Positions 55,496-64,000 of a stretch of DNA of 64,000 bases are shown one piece after another; positions within the stretch are counted from its first letter, which is position 1; each line of letters opens with the position of its first letter. The stretch covers positions 499,121 through 563,120 of the forward strand of contig NZ_REEZ01000002.1 of the NCBI RefSeq assembly GCF_003990445.1, written 5' to 3'. The position numbers and the translations under genes are program-made. Source of the stretch: Pararhodobacter zhoushanensis. Its GTDB lineage: Bacteria > Pseudomonadota > Alphaproteobacteria > Rhodobacterales > Rhodobacteraceae. The notes below the pieces were generated by a model. The model was not told the DNA's origin. It worked only from the letters and a program-made list of their open reading frames with translations, and made no database searches.

Positions 55496-55649
55496 GACCC
55501 GCGTCAGCGGCTGCCCGCGAAGCGTTCCGTGCGGCCCCTGTCTGTCCGGGTGTCTTGCCAGCGCTCCTTGCGGCCCATCGCGGGCGCACAGTATCAGTGC
55601 CGGCTCCCCATCCTGACACGCTCGCCTCGCTTTGCCCTCGCCCCGCCAA
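55496..55649. other. Intergenic, no gene
   Basis: About 150 bases after the WYL regulator gene and before the 77-bp module. No gene, tRNA or clear terminator is visible. The rest of this intergenic stretch (to 55818) holds the module and the presumed promoter of the next gene. Confidence 0.4.
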
Positions 55650-55726
55650 CCCCTTACCAAATCCTTAACCCCTCCCCCTAAGCCGCTGGAATCGCTTACC
55701 CCGGCCCTGTGTCCCATCAGGGGACA
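55650..55726 (+). repeat. 77-bp promoter-associated module, copy 1
   Basis: CCCCTTACCAAATCCTTAAC begins a C/T-rich tract; exactly 60 bases from its first base begins the palindrome TGTCCCATCAGGGGACA. It ends 93 bases before the ATG of the MetE-C-like gene. Copy 2 (58273-58349) has the same spacing and about 80% identity. Confidence 0.8.
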
Positions 55727-55818
55727 CGCCCCGCGCTGACCAATCCCCAGTTGTTTTTCCGCCCCCCCGGTGATCAAATGCGCCCAACGCATCCCCTTGA
55801 CCCAACCGGAACCCCCTC

Positions 55819-56940
55819 ATGACCATCGAAACCACCCATGTCGGCAGCCTGCCCCGCGGCGATGCCCTCTCGGCCCTGCTGATCGCCAAGGACAAGGGCG
55901 ACGCCTACGATCCCGCCGCCTTTGAAGCCGCTGTTGAAGCCGCCATCGCCGACGCGATCAAACACCAGCGCGACGCCGGGGTCTCGATCATATCGGATGG
56001 TGAGCTGGGCAAGGTCGGCTATTCCACCTACATGCAGGAACGCCTGAGCGGTTTTGGCGGCCATATCGACCGCAAACCGGCCAAGGACATGGCCGCCCAC
56101 CCCGCGCTCGCCAAGAAGCTCAGCGCCATCATGGGCAGTCAGGAATTCACCCGTGCTTCGTGCATCGGTGAGGTCAAGCTGGTCAACCTGCAACCCGCCC
56201 TCGACGACATCCGCCGCTTCAAGACCGCGCTGGCCGCTGACGGCTCGGGCACCCGCGCCTTCATGAACGCGGCCTCGCCGGGCCTGATCACCGCCTTTCA
56301 GGTGAACCGCTACTACCCCAGCCATGAGGCCTATCTCGACGCCCTCGTCACCGCGATGCGGCCCGAATATGAGGCCATCCTCGACGCCGGGCTGGACATC
56401 CAGTTCGACTGCCCCGACCTCGCCATGTCCGCCCATACCGGCTATCAGGACCTGTCGCAGGACGAGTTCGTCAAGATCGCCGCCGCCAATGTCGAAGCCC
56501 TGAACGCCGCGACCGAGGGCCTGCCCGCCGACCGCATGCGCATGCACCTGTGCTGGGGCAACTACGAGGGGCCGCATGACCACGACATCCCGCTTGAGGC
56601 AGTGATCGACGTGGTCCTCTCGGCCCGCCCGAACACCGTGCTGTTCGAGAGCGCCAACCCCTGCCACGAGCACGAATGGACCGTCTGGCGCGACGCCGAC
56701 ATTCCCGCCGACAAGATCCTCGCGCCGGGCGTGATCGACACCTGCTCCAACTACGTCGAACACCCCCGCCTGATCGCCCAACGCCTGCAACGCTTTATCG
56801 ACATCGTCGGTCAGGACCGCGTCATCGCCAGCACCGACTGCGGCTTCGGCACCTTTGCAGGCTATGGCAAGATCGACCCCGAGGTGACGTGGAAAAAGCT
56901 CAGGAACCTGCGGATCGGGGCGGATCTGGCGTCGGTTTAA
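55819..56940 (+). CDS. Cobalamin-independent methionine synthase C-domain family protein
   Basis: 373 residues, the size of the stand-alone MetE C-terminal domain proteins (also the epoxyalkane-CoM transferase fold). Zinc ligands are visible: His and Cys in MHLCWGNYEGPH, and Cys in ASTDCGFGTFAG near the C-terminus. The N-terminal THVGSLPRGDAL matches the family. It probably transfers a methyl group to a thiol, from methyltetrahydrofolate, betaine-type or another donor. It is too short to be a full MetE. Confidence 0.88.
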   Translation: MTIETTHVGSLPRGDALSALLIAKDKGDAYDPAAFEAAVEAAIADAIKHQRDAGVSIISDGELGKVGYSTYMQERLSGFGGHIDRKPAKDMAAHPALAKKLSAIMGSQEFTRASCIGEVKLVNLQPALDDIRRFKTALAADGSGTRAFMNAASPGLITAFQVNRYYPSHEAYLDALVTAMRPEYEAILDAGLDIQFDCPDLAMSAHTGYQDLSQDEFVKIAAANVEALNAATEGLPADRMRMHLCWGNYEGPHDHDIPLEAVIDVVLSARPNTVLFESANPCHEHEWTVWRDADIPADKILAPGVIDTCSNYVEHPRLIAQRLQRFIDIVGQDRVIASTDCGFGTFAGYGKIDPEVTWKKLRNLRIGADLASV

Positions 56941-57076
56941 CTCTTTGGGGCGGCGGGGACAATTCACGCCGCCCGTAGCTTCATTCCGACAGCGGGTGCT
57001 TCGCATACAATAGATCGCTGCGAAGTTCTTTGATGAAGAGTTTCAGCTATGTTGATCGTGCGCAGGCGGTCAACCT

Positions 57077-58054
57077 TCAAGGAATGAAGTACGTCAGTTC
57101 GCGTGCAATTTTGAAACGCAAGGTCTGCTTCAGCTTCGTTAGATTAGATGGATCGCCAAGCTTGTGAATCATGCGATGGCAAGTGGGGCACAGAACCATG
57201 AAATCATCAGGGATTTTGTAACGGCGTGTTTCGCCCTCTGCCAATCCGTACAATGGGGCGGCGTGATGTACGTCTAGCGGCGCCTCATGGGAAGGACCAT
57301 TGAAACCATAGTCGCGCTTAGGATCGAGGCCGCAACTCTCACAAATCGGCAGCTTCGCTTTGAGGACATCTTTCCGAACCTTTGGCGAGCGTTCAATACG
57401 ACGCGAGAGAATGTAACGGCGAGTCTCCTCGATGTCTTTCCCACTCGCCTCTTCTTGCATCACTTCACTAGGTGTTGTGCCGCCACGATTTACAAGCGCT
57501 TCATATGCAAGCAGCATCTGATACAAGTCCGCAGCTAGCGTTTCATCGGTAAGTTCACCATATTTGTAAACTTTGCCAAAGGAGTGCCCGGCCTCGTACC
57601 CGGCTGGGAGCCCGGCCTCCGAACCAAGATCAATCGATTCTTCAGAAAAATTCTTTGCGAAATCTGGAACGCGATCTGCCATATCGCGAGCCCTTCTTTT
57701 GAGAACATCTCGACCCCTAGATTGCCCGAAGTCATTGTAAATTGCAGTAGTCCCCTGGTTCATCGACAATGTAATGGTTTGCGCGTCTGGATTGATCAAG
57801 TAGACGACGTAGAAACCCTTCGTTGCAGTTTCAGTGACCAGGGGGTCGAAAAATGCAAGCCACGGCACGGATGCCCATAGCCCTTGTCCCACGCTGGCTT
57901 TTACCTTTAGGTCGAAAGGCCAAAGCGTCAGAGTTTTCTTTGCCTCTACCGCGATATCACGCCTAACAAATTCACCAAAATTCGAGCCGTTGAAAGGCTT
58001 TGCGCGTTCATAGGCATATTCTTTTGCGAGGCGAGAAAGGTGTGCGGCAAGCAT
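57077..58054 (-). CDS. MrcB_N (DUF3578)-HNH nuclease, likely modified-DNA restriction enzyme
   Basis: 325 residues. Residues 1-170 match the MrcB N-terminal type domain, which reads modified DNA in McrBC-like enzymes: KASVGQGLWASVPWLAFFDP and YVVYLINPDAQTITLSMNQG. Residues 230-310 form an HNH domain with zinc-type pairs Cys238/Cys241 and Cys289/Cys292 and catalytic His263/His264 (DVHHAAPL). No GTPase gene is nearby, so cleavage may not need McrC. Its base composition is more A+T-rich than its neighbours, a sign of recent transfer. Probable type IV-like defence enzyme. Confidence 0.85.
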   Translation of the reverse strand: MLAAHLSRLAKEYAYERAKPFNGSNFGEFVRRDIAVEAKKTLTLWPFDLKVKASVGQGLWASVPWLAFFDPLVTETATKGFYVVYLINPDAQTITLSMNQGTTAIYNDFGQSRGRDVLKRRARDMADRVPDFAKNFSEESIDLGSEAGLPAGYEAGHSFGKVYKYGELTDETLAADLYQMLLAYEALVNRGGTTPSEVMQEEASGKDIEETRRYILSRRIERSPKVRKDVLKAKLPICESCGLDPKRDYGFNGPSHEAPLDVHHAAPLYGLAEGETRRYKIPDDFMVLCPTCHRMIHKLGDPSNLTKLKQTLRFKIARELTYFIP

Positions 58055-58272
58055 AAATCACCTCTGTTAACTATACTTTCGACTGTACGAGGCTTCTTCC
58101 GTAGCGCAAGCTTCTAATGGGCTTCACGTGAAAAATGTGCAGCTCAAAGGCCCTTGATCGCGGAAGCGATTGGTTTCAGAAGTATAACTGCCGATAGCAA
58201 GTGACGAAATCTACTGGTTTGCGGGGTCGTCCTTTTTGCGAAACACTTCGTCTCTAATCAAGTCCGGGAAAT
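58055..58272. other. Intergenic, no gene
   Basis: About 220 bases upstream of the nuclease gene, with a composition intermediate between the two sides. No gene or RNA is visible. The nuclease promoter must lie here on the minus strand, but I cannot mark it. Confidence 0.4.
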
Positions 58273-58349
58273 CCCCTTACCAAAACCCTAACCCCTCCCC
58301 CTAACCCCCTGTAATCCCTCACCCCACCCAAATGTCCCATCGTGGGACA
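58273..58349 (+). repeat. 77-bp promoter-associated module, copy 2
   Basis: CCCCTTACCAAAACCCTAAC and a C/T-rich tract, then TGTCCCATCGTGGGACA starting exactly 60 bases from the first base, as in copy 1. It ends 95 bases before the ATG of the dioxygenase gene. The two downstream regions show no further similarity. Confidence 0.8.
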
Positions 58350-58444
58350 GTCCCCAACCGCACACTCCCTGTGCGCCGATGTGGCTTCTCAGCGGGGCCC
58401 CGGTCCGCCATATCAAGGGTCAGTTCCCTCAAGGAGGCCCCGAC

Positions 58445-59239
58445 ATGACCCGTCTTCCCACCTATTTCATCTCGCACGGCGGCGGACCTTGGCCGTGGAT
58501 CCCGCAGATGCGCGCGCAGTTCGTCAATCTGGAGGCCTCGCTCAAGAAGATGGTCGCCGATCTGCCGGAACTCCCCAAGGCGGTCCTGTCGATCTCGGGC
58601 CACTGGGAGGGCGACGATTTCGCCGTGATGGCCAACCCGAACCCGCCGATGGTCTATGATTACTACGGCTTCCCCAAGGAAACCTACGAGATCACCTACC
58701 CCGCCCCCGGCGCGCCCGATCTGGCCGCGCGGACCCGCGATCTGCTGGCAGCCGCCGGTCTGCCGACCCATCTGGACACCACGCAGGGCTATGATCACGG
58801 CACCTTCGCGCCGCTCTACATCATGTTCCCCGAGGCGAATGTGCCGGTCTACCAGATCTCGCTGAACAAGAACTACTCGCCCGCCGAACACCTCGCGATG
58901 GGCCGCGCCTTGGCGCCCTTGCGCGATGAGGGGGTGATGATCGTCGGCTCGGGGCTGAGCTATCACAACCTGCGGCTTTTCGGGCCGGGGGCGAAGGTGC
59001 CGTCCGAAGCGTTCGATGCCTGGCTGGGCGAGACCCTGCAAGAAGCGCCCGAGGCCCGCACGCAAAGCCTGCTCGACTGGGAAAGCGCGCCCTATGCCCG
59101 CGTCTGCCACAAGGATGAGGATCACTTCATCCCGATCTTCGCGGCACTCGGCGCGGCTGAGGGGGAGGCCGCGACGCGGATCTACCATGACGTCGGCCTG
59201 ATGGGCGGCGTCACCGCGTCGAGCTATCAGTTCGGCTGA
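58445..59239 (+). CDS. LigB-type (class III) extradiol dioxygenase, YgiD-like
   Basis: 264 residues from MTRLPTYFISHGGG. Metal ligands are expected at His of ISHGGGP, His of ISGHWEGD and His in SYHNLR; GYDHGTFAPLY also holds a conserved His. This is the 4,5-DOPA dioxygenase-like family, which opens catechol rings. An AAGGAGG ribosome site precedes the ATG. The 77-bp module lies 95 bases upstream, and a perfect bidirectional terminator follows. Substrate unknown. Confidence 0.9.
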   Translation: MTRLPTYFISHGGGPWPWIPQMRAQFVNLEASLKKMVADLPELPKAVLSISGHWEGDDFAVMANPNPPMVYDYYGFPKETYEITYPAPGAPDLAARTRDLLAAAGLPTHLDTTQGYDHGTFAPLYIMFPEANVPVYQISLNKNYSPAEHLAMGRALAPLRDEGVMIVGSGLSYHNLRLFGPGAKVPSEAFDAWLGETLQEAPEARTQSLLDWESAPYARVCHKDEDHFIPIFAALGAAEGEAATRIYHDVGLMGGVTASSYQFG

Positions 59240-59257
59240 CGCCTGATCGATACAGAG

Positions 59258-59290
59258 AGCGGCCACCCGAACCCCGGGTGGCCGCTTTGG
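59258..59290. terminator. Rho-independent terminator, bidirectional
   Basis: AGCGGCCACCCG, five bases, CGGGTGGCCGCT then TTGG. It lies between the convergent dioxygenase and DUF4139-like genes. Confidence 0.85.
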
Positions 59291-59294
59291 TGTC

Positions 59295-61214
59295 TCAGCC
59301 GCCGATCAGCGTGGCGATTTCGGCCCGCAAGTCGGTGATCCGTTGCGCTGCCGCCTCGGACGCTGCCTGCGCATCGGCGATCTGGCCGTCGATGGCATCG
59401 ACGCGGGCACGGCGCTCGCGGTTGGCCTGACTGTCATCGCCCAGTTGCACGATCAGGTTGACCAGCCGCGACTGCTCGCGCTCCAGCGTCTGGGTGTCGT
59501 TGGCCAGCCGGCGCTGCTCGACCTCGGTGTCGCTGATCTGGCGGCGAAGGTCGGCCAGCTGTTCCAGCGTTTCGCGCACGGCCGGGTCCAGCGTGCGGCC
59601 CTGCCAATAGGCCAGCGTGCCCAGATCAATGTCCATCAACCCGACACGGCGGATGCGCGGCTGGCGCTCGGTGACCACAAGGCTGGCGCTTTCCCCGGCG
59701 GCGACCGGCACAACCCAGCGCCACGCGTCGGGGCGTTCCTCGGCCCCGGTGGTGCTGGAAACGGTCCAGTCAGGGCTGCGCGGGTGGTCGATGGTGATCT
59801 CGCGGTCAGCCTGCGGCGCGCCCTCGATCCGGTAGGTGACGCGGCGCTCCAGATCCTCGGTCACGTAGAGCAGCCCGTTGGCCAGACGCATCTCGCGCAC
59901 GGTTTCGGTGTTCGAGCGGTCCTCGCGGATTTCGACCGCCGTGTCGCGGGCGAAATCGACAACTTCGGTCGCGCCGGGGGCCATTTCGGGGATCATCGCA
60001 TCGCCGGCATGGCCGCGACCGTCCTCATAGAGGGTCAGCACACCGGCAGGCAGGCGCAGGGGCAGCGGGTTTTCCAGCGACAGCGCGATCACCGGGTGCA
60101 GCGTGCCCGAGCCGCCGCGATAGAGCGTCAGGCGGGCATCGGTGAGCAATTCGGACAGGAACGGCACGCTCATCATCTGGCCAGCGGCCAGCGTTACCGG
60201 CGTATCCAGCGTGAAACGGCTGAAGCTGTCACCATCATCGGCGGTAATCCCGATCGAGGCCACACTGTCGGCCATCACCATCGGCGCGGGGGCCGGGACG
60301 CTTTCAGCCATCGCGCCCATCGCGCCACGAAACAGCCCCGCCTGCGGCACCGGCGCGCTGCGGCCACCCATCGCCGCCTCTTCGCGCTCGGCATAGCGGC
60401 GCTCGTACAGGCGGGCCGAGATCGCGCGGACCGAGCCGGTGGCCAGCGTCAGCTCAATGTCATCCCAGTCGATGCCCGTGGTGTTCTCGACCACGGCCCA
60501 GCCGATCAGGCGGATGCCGTCGGGCGTGTCGACCGCGCGCCAGGCGGTGCGCCAGAGCGGCGCGTTCTGCAGATAAACCAGATCGACATCGCGCGGCGTC
60601 GCGTTGTCGCTGTCCAGCACCATCTCGACGCGGCGCGGGTTGGCGGCACCGCGCCAGGCGCGCAGGGCGTCGGTCAGCGTGGCCTGATCGGCGGCATCGG
60701 CAAAGCGGACACCCAGCGCGTCATCCATGACGAAGCTGTGCATCACGCCGTCGTCTGCCTGCAGGTTCAGCACGTTGCACGGCCCATTCTCACACGGGCG
60801 CTGCGTGACGCCCATGTTCAGCCCGTTCCACGTCTCGCCACGGCGCTCGACCACCAGCGCCGCGCCGACCATGGTGGACATCAGGCGGGCCGGGTCGGTC
60901 ACGTCCTGCGGGCCAAAGGGGAAATGTGCAAAGGCATCCTCGAACGAGCCGGGGCCGGTCATGGTGACAAAGGGCACCGCGCCTTCGGGGTCCAGCACCC
61001 ACAGGCTTTTGAGGAAATCGTCGATGTCGTCGCGGGCGACCGACAGGCGGATCGGCTCGGTGCCCAGCTGGCCTTCCGCTTCGATCATGGCGAGGCCAGC
61101 GGTGGACAGGGTGACGGCATGGATGGCGGTCTCGGCGGCCAGCGGCAGTGCCAGCGCCAGCCCGCTGAGCGACAAAATCATCGCGCGGCGCAGACGGATC
61201 AGGGGAAATGTCAT
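59295..61214 (-). CDS. DUF4139-like secreted protein with C-terminal coiled coil
   Basis: 639 residues from MTFPLIRLRRAMILSLSG; a Sec signal with cleavage around LAAE. A long extracytoplasmic part with beta-rich segments ends in a coiled coil (residues 560-639: ADLRRQISDTEVEQRRLAND onward). The middle (YEDGRGHAGDAMIPEMAPG and NTETVREMRLANG) recalls DUF4139/mucoidy-inhibitor-like proteins. Function unknown. It is divergent from the ABC exporter gene. Confidence 0.65.
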   Translation of the reverse strand: MTFPLIRLRRAMILSLSGLALALPLAAETAIHAVTLSTAGLAMIEAEGQLGTEPIRLSVARDDIDDFLKSLWVLDPEGAVPFVTMTGPGSFEDAFAHFPFGPQDVTDPARLMSTMVGAALVVERRGETWNGLNMGVTQRPCENGPCNVLNLQADDGVMHSFVMDDALGVRFADAADQATLTDALRAWRGAANPRRVEMVLDSDNATPRDVDLVYLQNAPLWRTAWRAVDTPDGIRLIGWAVVENTTGIDWDDIELTLATGSVRAISARLYERRYAEREEAAMGGRSAPVPQAGLFRGAMGAMAESVPAPAPMVMADSVASIGITADDGDSFSRFTLDTPVTLAAGQMMSVPFLSELLTDARLTLYRGGSGTLHPVIALSLENPLPLRLPAGVLTLYEDGRGHAGDAMIPEMAPGATEVVDFARDTAVEIREDRSNTETVREMRLANGLLYVTEDLERRVTYRIEGAPQADREITIDHPRSPDWTVSSTTGAEERPDAWRWVVPVAAGESASLVVTERQPRIRRVGLMDIDLGTLAYWQGRTLDPAVRETLEQLADLRRQISDTEVEQRRLANDTQTLEREQSRLVNLIVQLGDDSQANRERRARVDAIDGQIADAQAASEAAAQRITDLRAEIATLIGG

Positions 61215-61489
61215 GACTAGAACTCCGGGTGGGGAAAGCCGCAGAATGCCTTTGCGCCGATCAACCGACAAGTGTGCGGCGATCACCAATGTGGCAGCAC
61301 CGCGTGATCGCGCGGAAAGGCGCGCAGACCGTCCGGGCCTCCGGCTCTTGCCGGCACTCTCGGGCGCGTGACCGGCTGCCTGGCCCCAACCGTTGGGACA
61401 CACATTGGCACCCCGCGTCAGGCTGTCGCTTGCTCAATGGGCCTGCGTTGCCTACATGCGAAGGCGCACAGCTTCAGGAAAGGCACCCC

Positions 61490-63292
61490 ATGACCGACGT
61501 TTCGCAGACCGAGACCCGTGCGGTGTCGCGCCGGATCGGGGCGCTGTCCGGGCTGTGGCCCTATCTCAGACCCTACCGTGTCTTGTTGATCAGCGCGTTT
61601 CTGGCGCTGGTGATCACCGCCGGGATTTCGCTGGCGTTGCCGCTGGCGGTGCGCCGGGTGGTCGACGGGTTCAGCGGCGGCGATCTGGTGCTGCTGAATG
61701 AGTATTTCGTCGCGGCCTTGGGGCTGGCGGCGCTGCTCGCGACCGGCAGTGCGGCGCGTTACTATATGGTCACGCGGCTGGGCGAGCGCGTGGTGGCCGA
61801 TCTGCGCAAGGCGCTTTTTGCCCGTGTGATCGGCATGTCACCGGCGTTTTTTGAAAAGATCATGTCGGGCGAGGTGCTGTCGCGCATCACCACCGACACG
61901 ACGCTGATCCAGTCGATTGTCGGCTCGTCCATGTCCATCGCCCTGCGCAACCTGCTGATGCTGGTCGGCGGTCTGGCCCTGCTGGGGCTGACATCGGCCA
62001 AGCTGACCGGGCTGGTGCTGCTGCTGGTGCCTGCGGTGGTGGTGCCGATCATCGTGCTGGGCCGCCGCATGCGCACACTGTCGCGGCAAAACCAGGACTG
62101 GATCGCCGCGTCGTCGGGCACCGCGTCCGAGGCGCTGGGGGCAGCGCAGACGGTGCAGGCCTTCACGCATGAGCCGCGCTCGATCCAAGGGTTCGACACG
62201 GTCACCGAGAAGAGCTTTGACGTCGCGATGACGCGGACGATGACCCGCGCGATCATGACCTTCCTGATCATCATGCTGGTGTTTTCGGGCATCGTCGGCG
62301 TGCTGTGGATCGGCGCGCTGGACGTGCGGGCGGGCACGATGTCGATCGGCGAGCTGGTGCAGTTCGTGATCTATTCGGTGCTGGTCGCTGGCGCGGTGGG
62401 CGCACTTTCGGAGATCTGGGGCGAGATGCAACGCGCGGCGGGGGCGACCGAGCGGCTGGTCGAATTGCTGGGCGTCGTCGATACGGTGCTGGACCCCGAG
62501 GCGCCGGTCGCGCTGCCGTCGCCGGTGCGCGGGGCTGTGGCGTTCGAGAACGTGCGCTTCAACTACCCCTCGCGCCCCAAGCAATCGGCGCTGGACGGGA
62601 TCTCGCTGTCGGTCAAGCCGGGTGAAACGGTGGCGCTGGTCGGACCCTCGGGTGCCGGGAAATCGACGATCATCCAGATGATGATGCGCTTTTATGATCC
62701 GCAAGAGGGCGCGATCACGCTGGACGGCATCGACCTGCGCGACCTGACCCGCGCCGATCTGCGCGGCGCGATGGCGCTGGTGCCCCAGGATCCGGTGATC
62801 TTTGCCACCTCGGCGCGCGAGAACATCCGCTTTGGCCGCCTGAGCGCCACGGATGCCGAGATTGACGAGGCCGCGAAAGCCGCCGCCGCGCATGACTTCA
62901 TCGCCGCCCTGCCCGAGGGGTATGACACCCAGCTGGGCGAACGCGGGGTGATGCTGTCGGGCGGGCAGAAGCAACGCATCGCCATCGCCCGCGCCATCCT
63001 GCGCGACGCGCCGGTGCTGTTGCTGGACGAGGCAACCTCGGCGCTGGACGCCGAAAGCGAGCGGCTGGTGCAGAGCGCGGTCGAGCGGCTGTCGCAGGGG
63101 CGCACGACCATCGTGGTCGCGCACCGGCTGGCCACGGTGCGCAAGGCAGACCGGATCGTGGTGTTCCAGAACGGCAAGATCGAGGCCGAGGGCACCCATG
63201 CCGAGCTGGTCGCGCAGGGTGGGCTTTATGCCCGGCTGGCACGCTTGCAGTTCACCGATGGCGCGGCAGATTTCGCCACGATCGACGGGTAA
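61490..63292 (+). CDS. ABC transporter, fused membrane-ATPase half-exporter
   Basis: 600 residues from MTDVSQTETRAVS. Six membrane helices (residues 30-330) followed by an ATPase: Walker A GPSGAGKST, signature LSGGQKQRIAIARA, Walker B VLLLDEATSALD and H-loop AHRLATV. It forms a homodimer or heterodimer and exports a lipid, peptide or drug; the type is MsbA/LmrA-like and the substrate is not evident. It is divergent from the DUF4139-like gene, with 275 bases between them. Confidence 0.94.
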   Translation: MTDVSQTETRAVSRRIGALSGLWPYLRPYRVLLISAFLALVITAGISLALPLAVRRVVDGFSGGDLVLLNEYFVAALGLAALLATGSAARYYMVTRLGERVVADLRKALFARVIGMSPAFFEKIMSGEVLSRITTDTTLIQSIVGSSMSIALRNLLMLVGGLALLGLTSAKLTGLVLLLVPAVVVPIIVLGRRMRTLSRQNQDWIAASSGTASEALGAAQTVQAFTHEPRSIQGFDTVTEKSFDVAMTRTMTRAIMTFLIIMLVFSGIVGVLWIGALDVRAGTMSIGELVQFVIYSVLVAGAVGALSEIWGEMQRAAGATERLVELLGVVDTVLDPEAPVALPSPVRGAVAFENVRFNYPSRPKQSALDGISLSVKPGETVALVGPSGAGKSTIIQMMMRFYDPQEGAITLDGIDLRDLTRADLRGAMALVPQDPVIFATSARENIRFGRLSATDAEIDEAAKAAAAHDFIAALPEGYDTQLGERGVMLSGGQKQRIAIARAILRDAPVLLLDEATSALDAESERLVQSAVERLSQGRTTIVVAHRLATVRKADRIVVFQNGKIEAEGTHAELVAQGGLYARLARLQFTDGAADFATIDG

Positions 63293-63307
63293 GGGCCGCG
63301 ACGGGTG

Positions 63308-63475
63308 AGGGGTTTCGCCCTCGGCCGAAAGCCCTGCGGGCTTTAGCCCTCACGCGACCCACGGCGGCGCGCGGCCTTGCGGCCCCGCGCCGCCAGGCAG
63401 GGGGCTTCCTGCCCCCTCGCCGGCCCCTCCTGCGTCGGGGCCGTCTTCACCCCCGGGGATATTTTCAGAGCAAAG
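63308..63475 (+). repeat. Composite intergenic repeat, copy E
   Basis: GGGTTTCGCCCTCGGCC, hairpin AAAGCCC-TGC-GGGCTTT (63328-63344), a long GC-rich hairpin (63363-63394), stem AGGGGGC/GCCCCCT (63399-63417), a longer second stem with GGCCCC/GGGGCC, TTCACCCCC and GGATATTT (63457-63464). Downstream of the exporter gene. Confidence 0.8.
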
Positions 63476-63575
63476 AGGCGGGACGCGACGGCAGGGCTGC
63501 GTCGCGATTGCATCGGCGTGCAAAAATGCCCATCTTCTCAGGGAGTACCCAAGAACTCGCGCCAGGGAGGAAACC

Positions 63576-64000
63576 ATGACGCGCCCCTTTGCCAGTGTTG
63601 CCGACACCAAGGCTATTGAAGCCGAAATGCCGTGGGTCGAGCGGGATTTGCCGGTCACCGTCTACGATCTGCTCAGCCAGACCCGCCAGTCTTTCGGCAG
63701 CCGCGATGCGCTGTCGTTTCAGATGTTTTCCGACGACGGGGCGAAGGCCGAGACGCTCAGCTGGAACGAGTTCCACACCCGCGTAACGCAGGCCGCGAAC
63801 TTCTTTCGCAGCCTTGGTGTGGGCGAAGGGGACACGGTTGCCTATATCCTGCCGTCGATCAACGAATCCGTCATCACGCTGTTTGGCGCGATGACAGCGG
63901 GGATCGTCAACCCGATCAACCCGCTGCTGGAACCCGAAAAGATCGCCGGTATCCTGCGCGAGACCAAGGCCAAGGTCGTCGTCACCCTGCGCGCCTTTCC
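63576..64000 (+). CDS. Acyl-CoA synthetase (AMP-binding), 5' part
   Basis: 141 residues from MTRPFASVADTKA; the frame is open at the window end. The N-terminal fold is that of ANL enzymes: LSWNEFHTRVTQAANFFRSLGVGEGDTVAY (in pieces) and GIVNPINPLLEPEKIAGIL. The AMP-binding signature lies beyond the window. AGGGAGG precedes the ATG. The long N-terminal extension with EAEMPWVERDLP is typical of FadD-like medium/long-chain or aromatic acyl-CoA ligases in Rhodobacteraceae. Confidence 0.88.
   Translation, partial: MTRPFASVADTKAIEAEMPWVERDLPVTVYDLLSQTRQSFGSRDALSFQMFSDDGAKAETLSWNEFHTRVTQAANFFRSLGVGEGDTVAYILPSINESVITLFGAMTAGIVNPINPLLEPEKIAGILRETKAKVVVTLRAF

Noticed and set aside
55650-58349. The pair of 77-bp copies as ends of a mobile element carrying the nuclease gene
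   Set aside because: The copies lie at equal distance from start codons of two metabolic genes and there is no transposase, integrase or target duplication; a shared promoter module is simpler, though not proven.

Overview
The window is GC-rich, densely packed chromosomal DNA from an alphaproteobacterium, almost certainly a Rhodobacteraceae / Roseobacter-group bacterium. The reasons are the rpmH-rnpA-yidD-yidC-MOSC-yihA-argB neighbourhood, a TIGR02186/TSUP pair, sarcosine oxidase genes, a standalone AsnC-type RAM domain, a DUF6455 protein and GGATATTT-containing intergenic repeats. I see no plasmid, phage, IS element or CRISPR array. All functions are read from sequence patterns; no database search was run.

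Layout. 1-3.5 kb: the 3' end of an exopolysaccharide tyrosine kinase, a membrane protein, two small winged-helix-like regulators, a less GC-rich non-coding stretch and tRNA-Arg(ACG). 3.6-7.2 kb (minus): a TVP38 protein, a MerA-like flavin oxidoreductase and a histidine kinase in one operon. 7.4-18.1 kb (plus): a core block (rpmH, rnpA, DUF523, yidD, ttcA, a GGDEF-EAL protein, yidC, MOSC, yihA, argB, an Fe-S protein, a SixA-like phosphatase, a hydrolase). 18.1-26.9 kb (minus): LysR, an SDR and the sarcosine oxidase genes soxB-soxD-soxA-soxG, with three small membrane-protein genes between soxB and soxD. 27.1-35.5 kb (mostly plus): ccmI, ruvX, DUF1289, a RecD-like helicase, a Usp-BCCT transporter pair, thpR, a RAM-domain protein, an SDR and an entericidin-like lipoprotein. 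35.5-44.2 kb (minus): TIGR02186-TSUP, a BMP-type nucleoside-like ABC importer, rimI, tsaB, a Nfu-type protein and PilZ. 44.4 kb: clpB. 47.1-51.4 kb (minus): an uncharacterised three-gene operon (DUF3137-like, VWA, secreted protein). 51.6-55.5 kb: small regulators and enzymes. 55.8-59.2 kb: a MetE-C-like enzyme and a LigB-type dioxygenase flanking a less GC-rich MrcB_N-HNH nuclease gene. 59.3-64 kb: a DUF4139-like protein, an ABC exporter and the start of an acyl-CoA synthetase gene.

The most unusual material is non-coding. (1) A composite intergenic repeat occurs at five loci. It combines short conserved blocks with hairpins whose sequences change but whose pairing is kept, and two copies add a 35-nt hairpin with a conserved tandem GA internal loop and compensatory stem changes. 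(2) A 77-bp module (C/T-rich tract, exactly 60 bp, TGTCCC palindrome) sits 93-96 bp upstream of two genes 2.6 kb apart. (3) The yidC leader can form an 11-bp stem that hides its ribosome-binding site and competes with a smaller hairpin. Best protein-level candidates for new biology are the MrcB_N-HNH nuclease (probable modified-DNA restriction), the VWA operon, and the small membrane-protein cluster inside the sarcosine oxidase operon.
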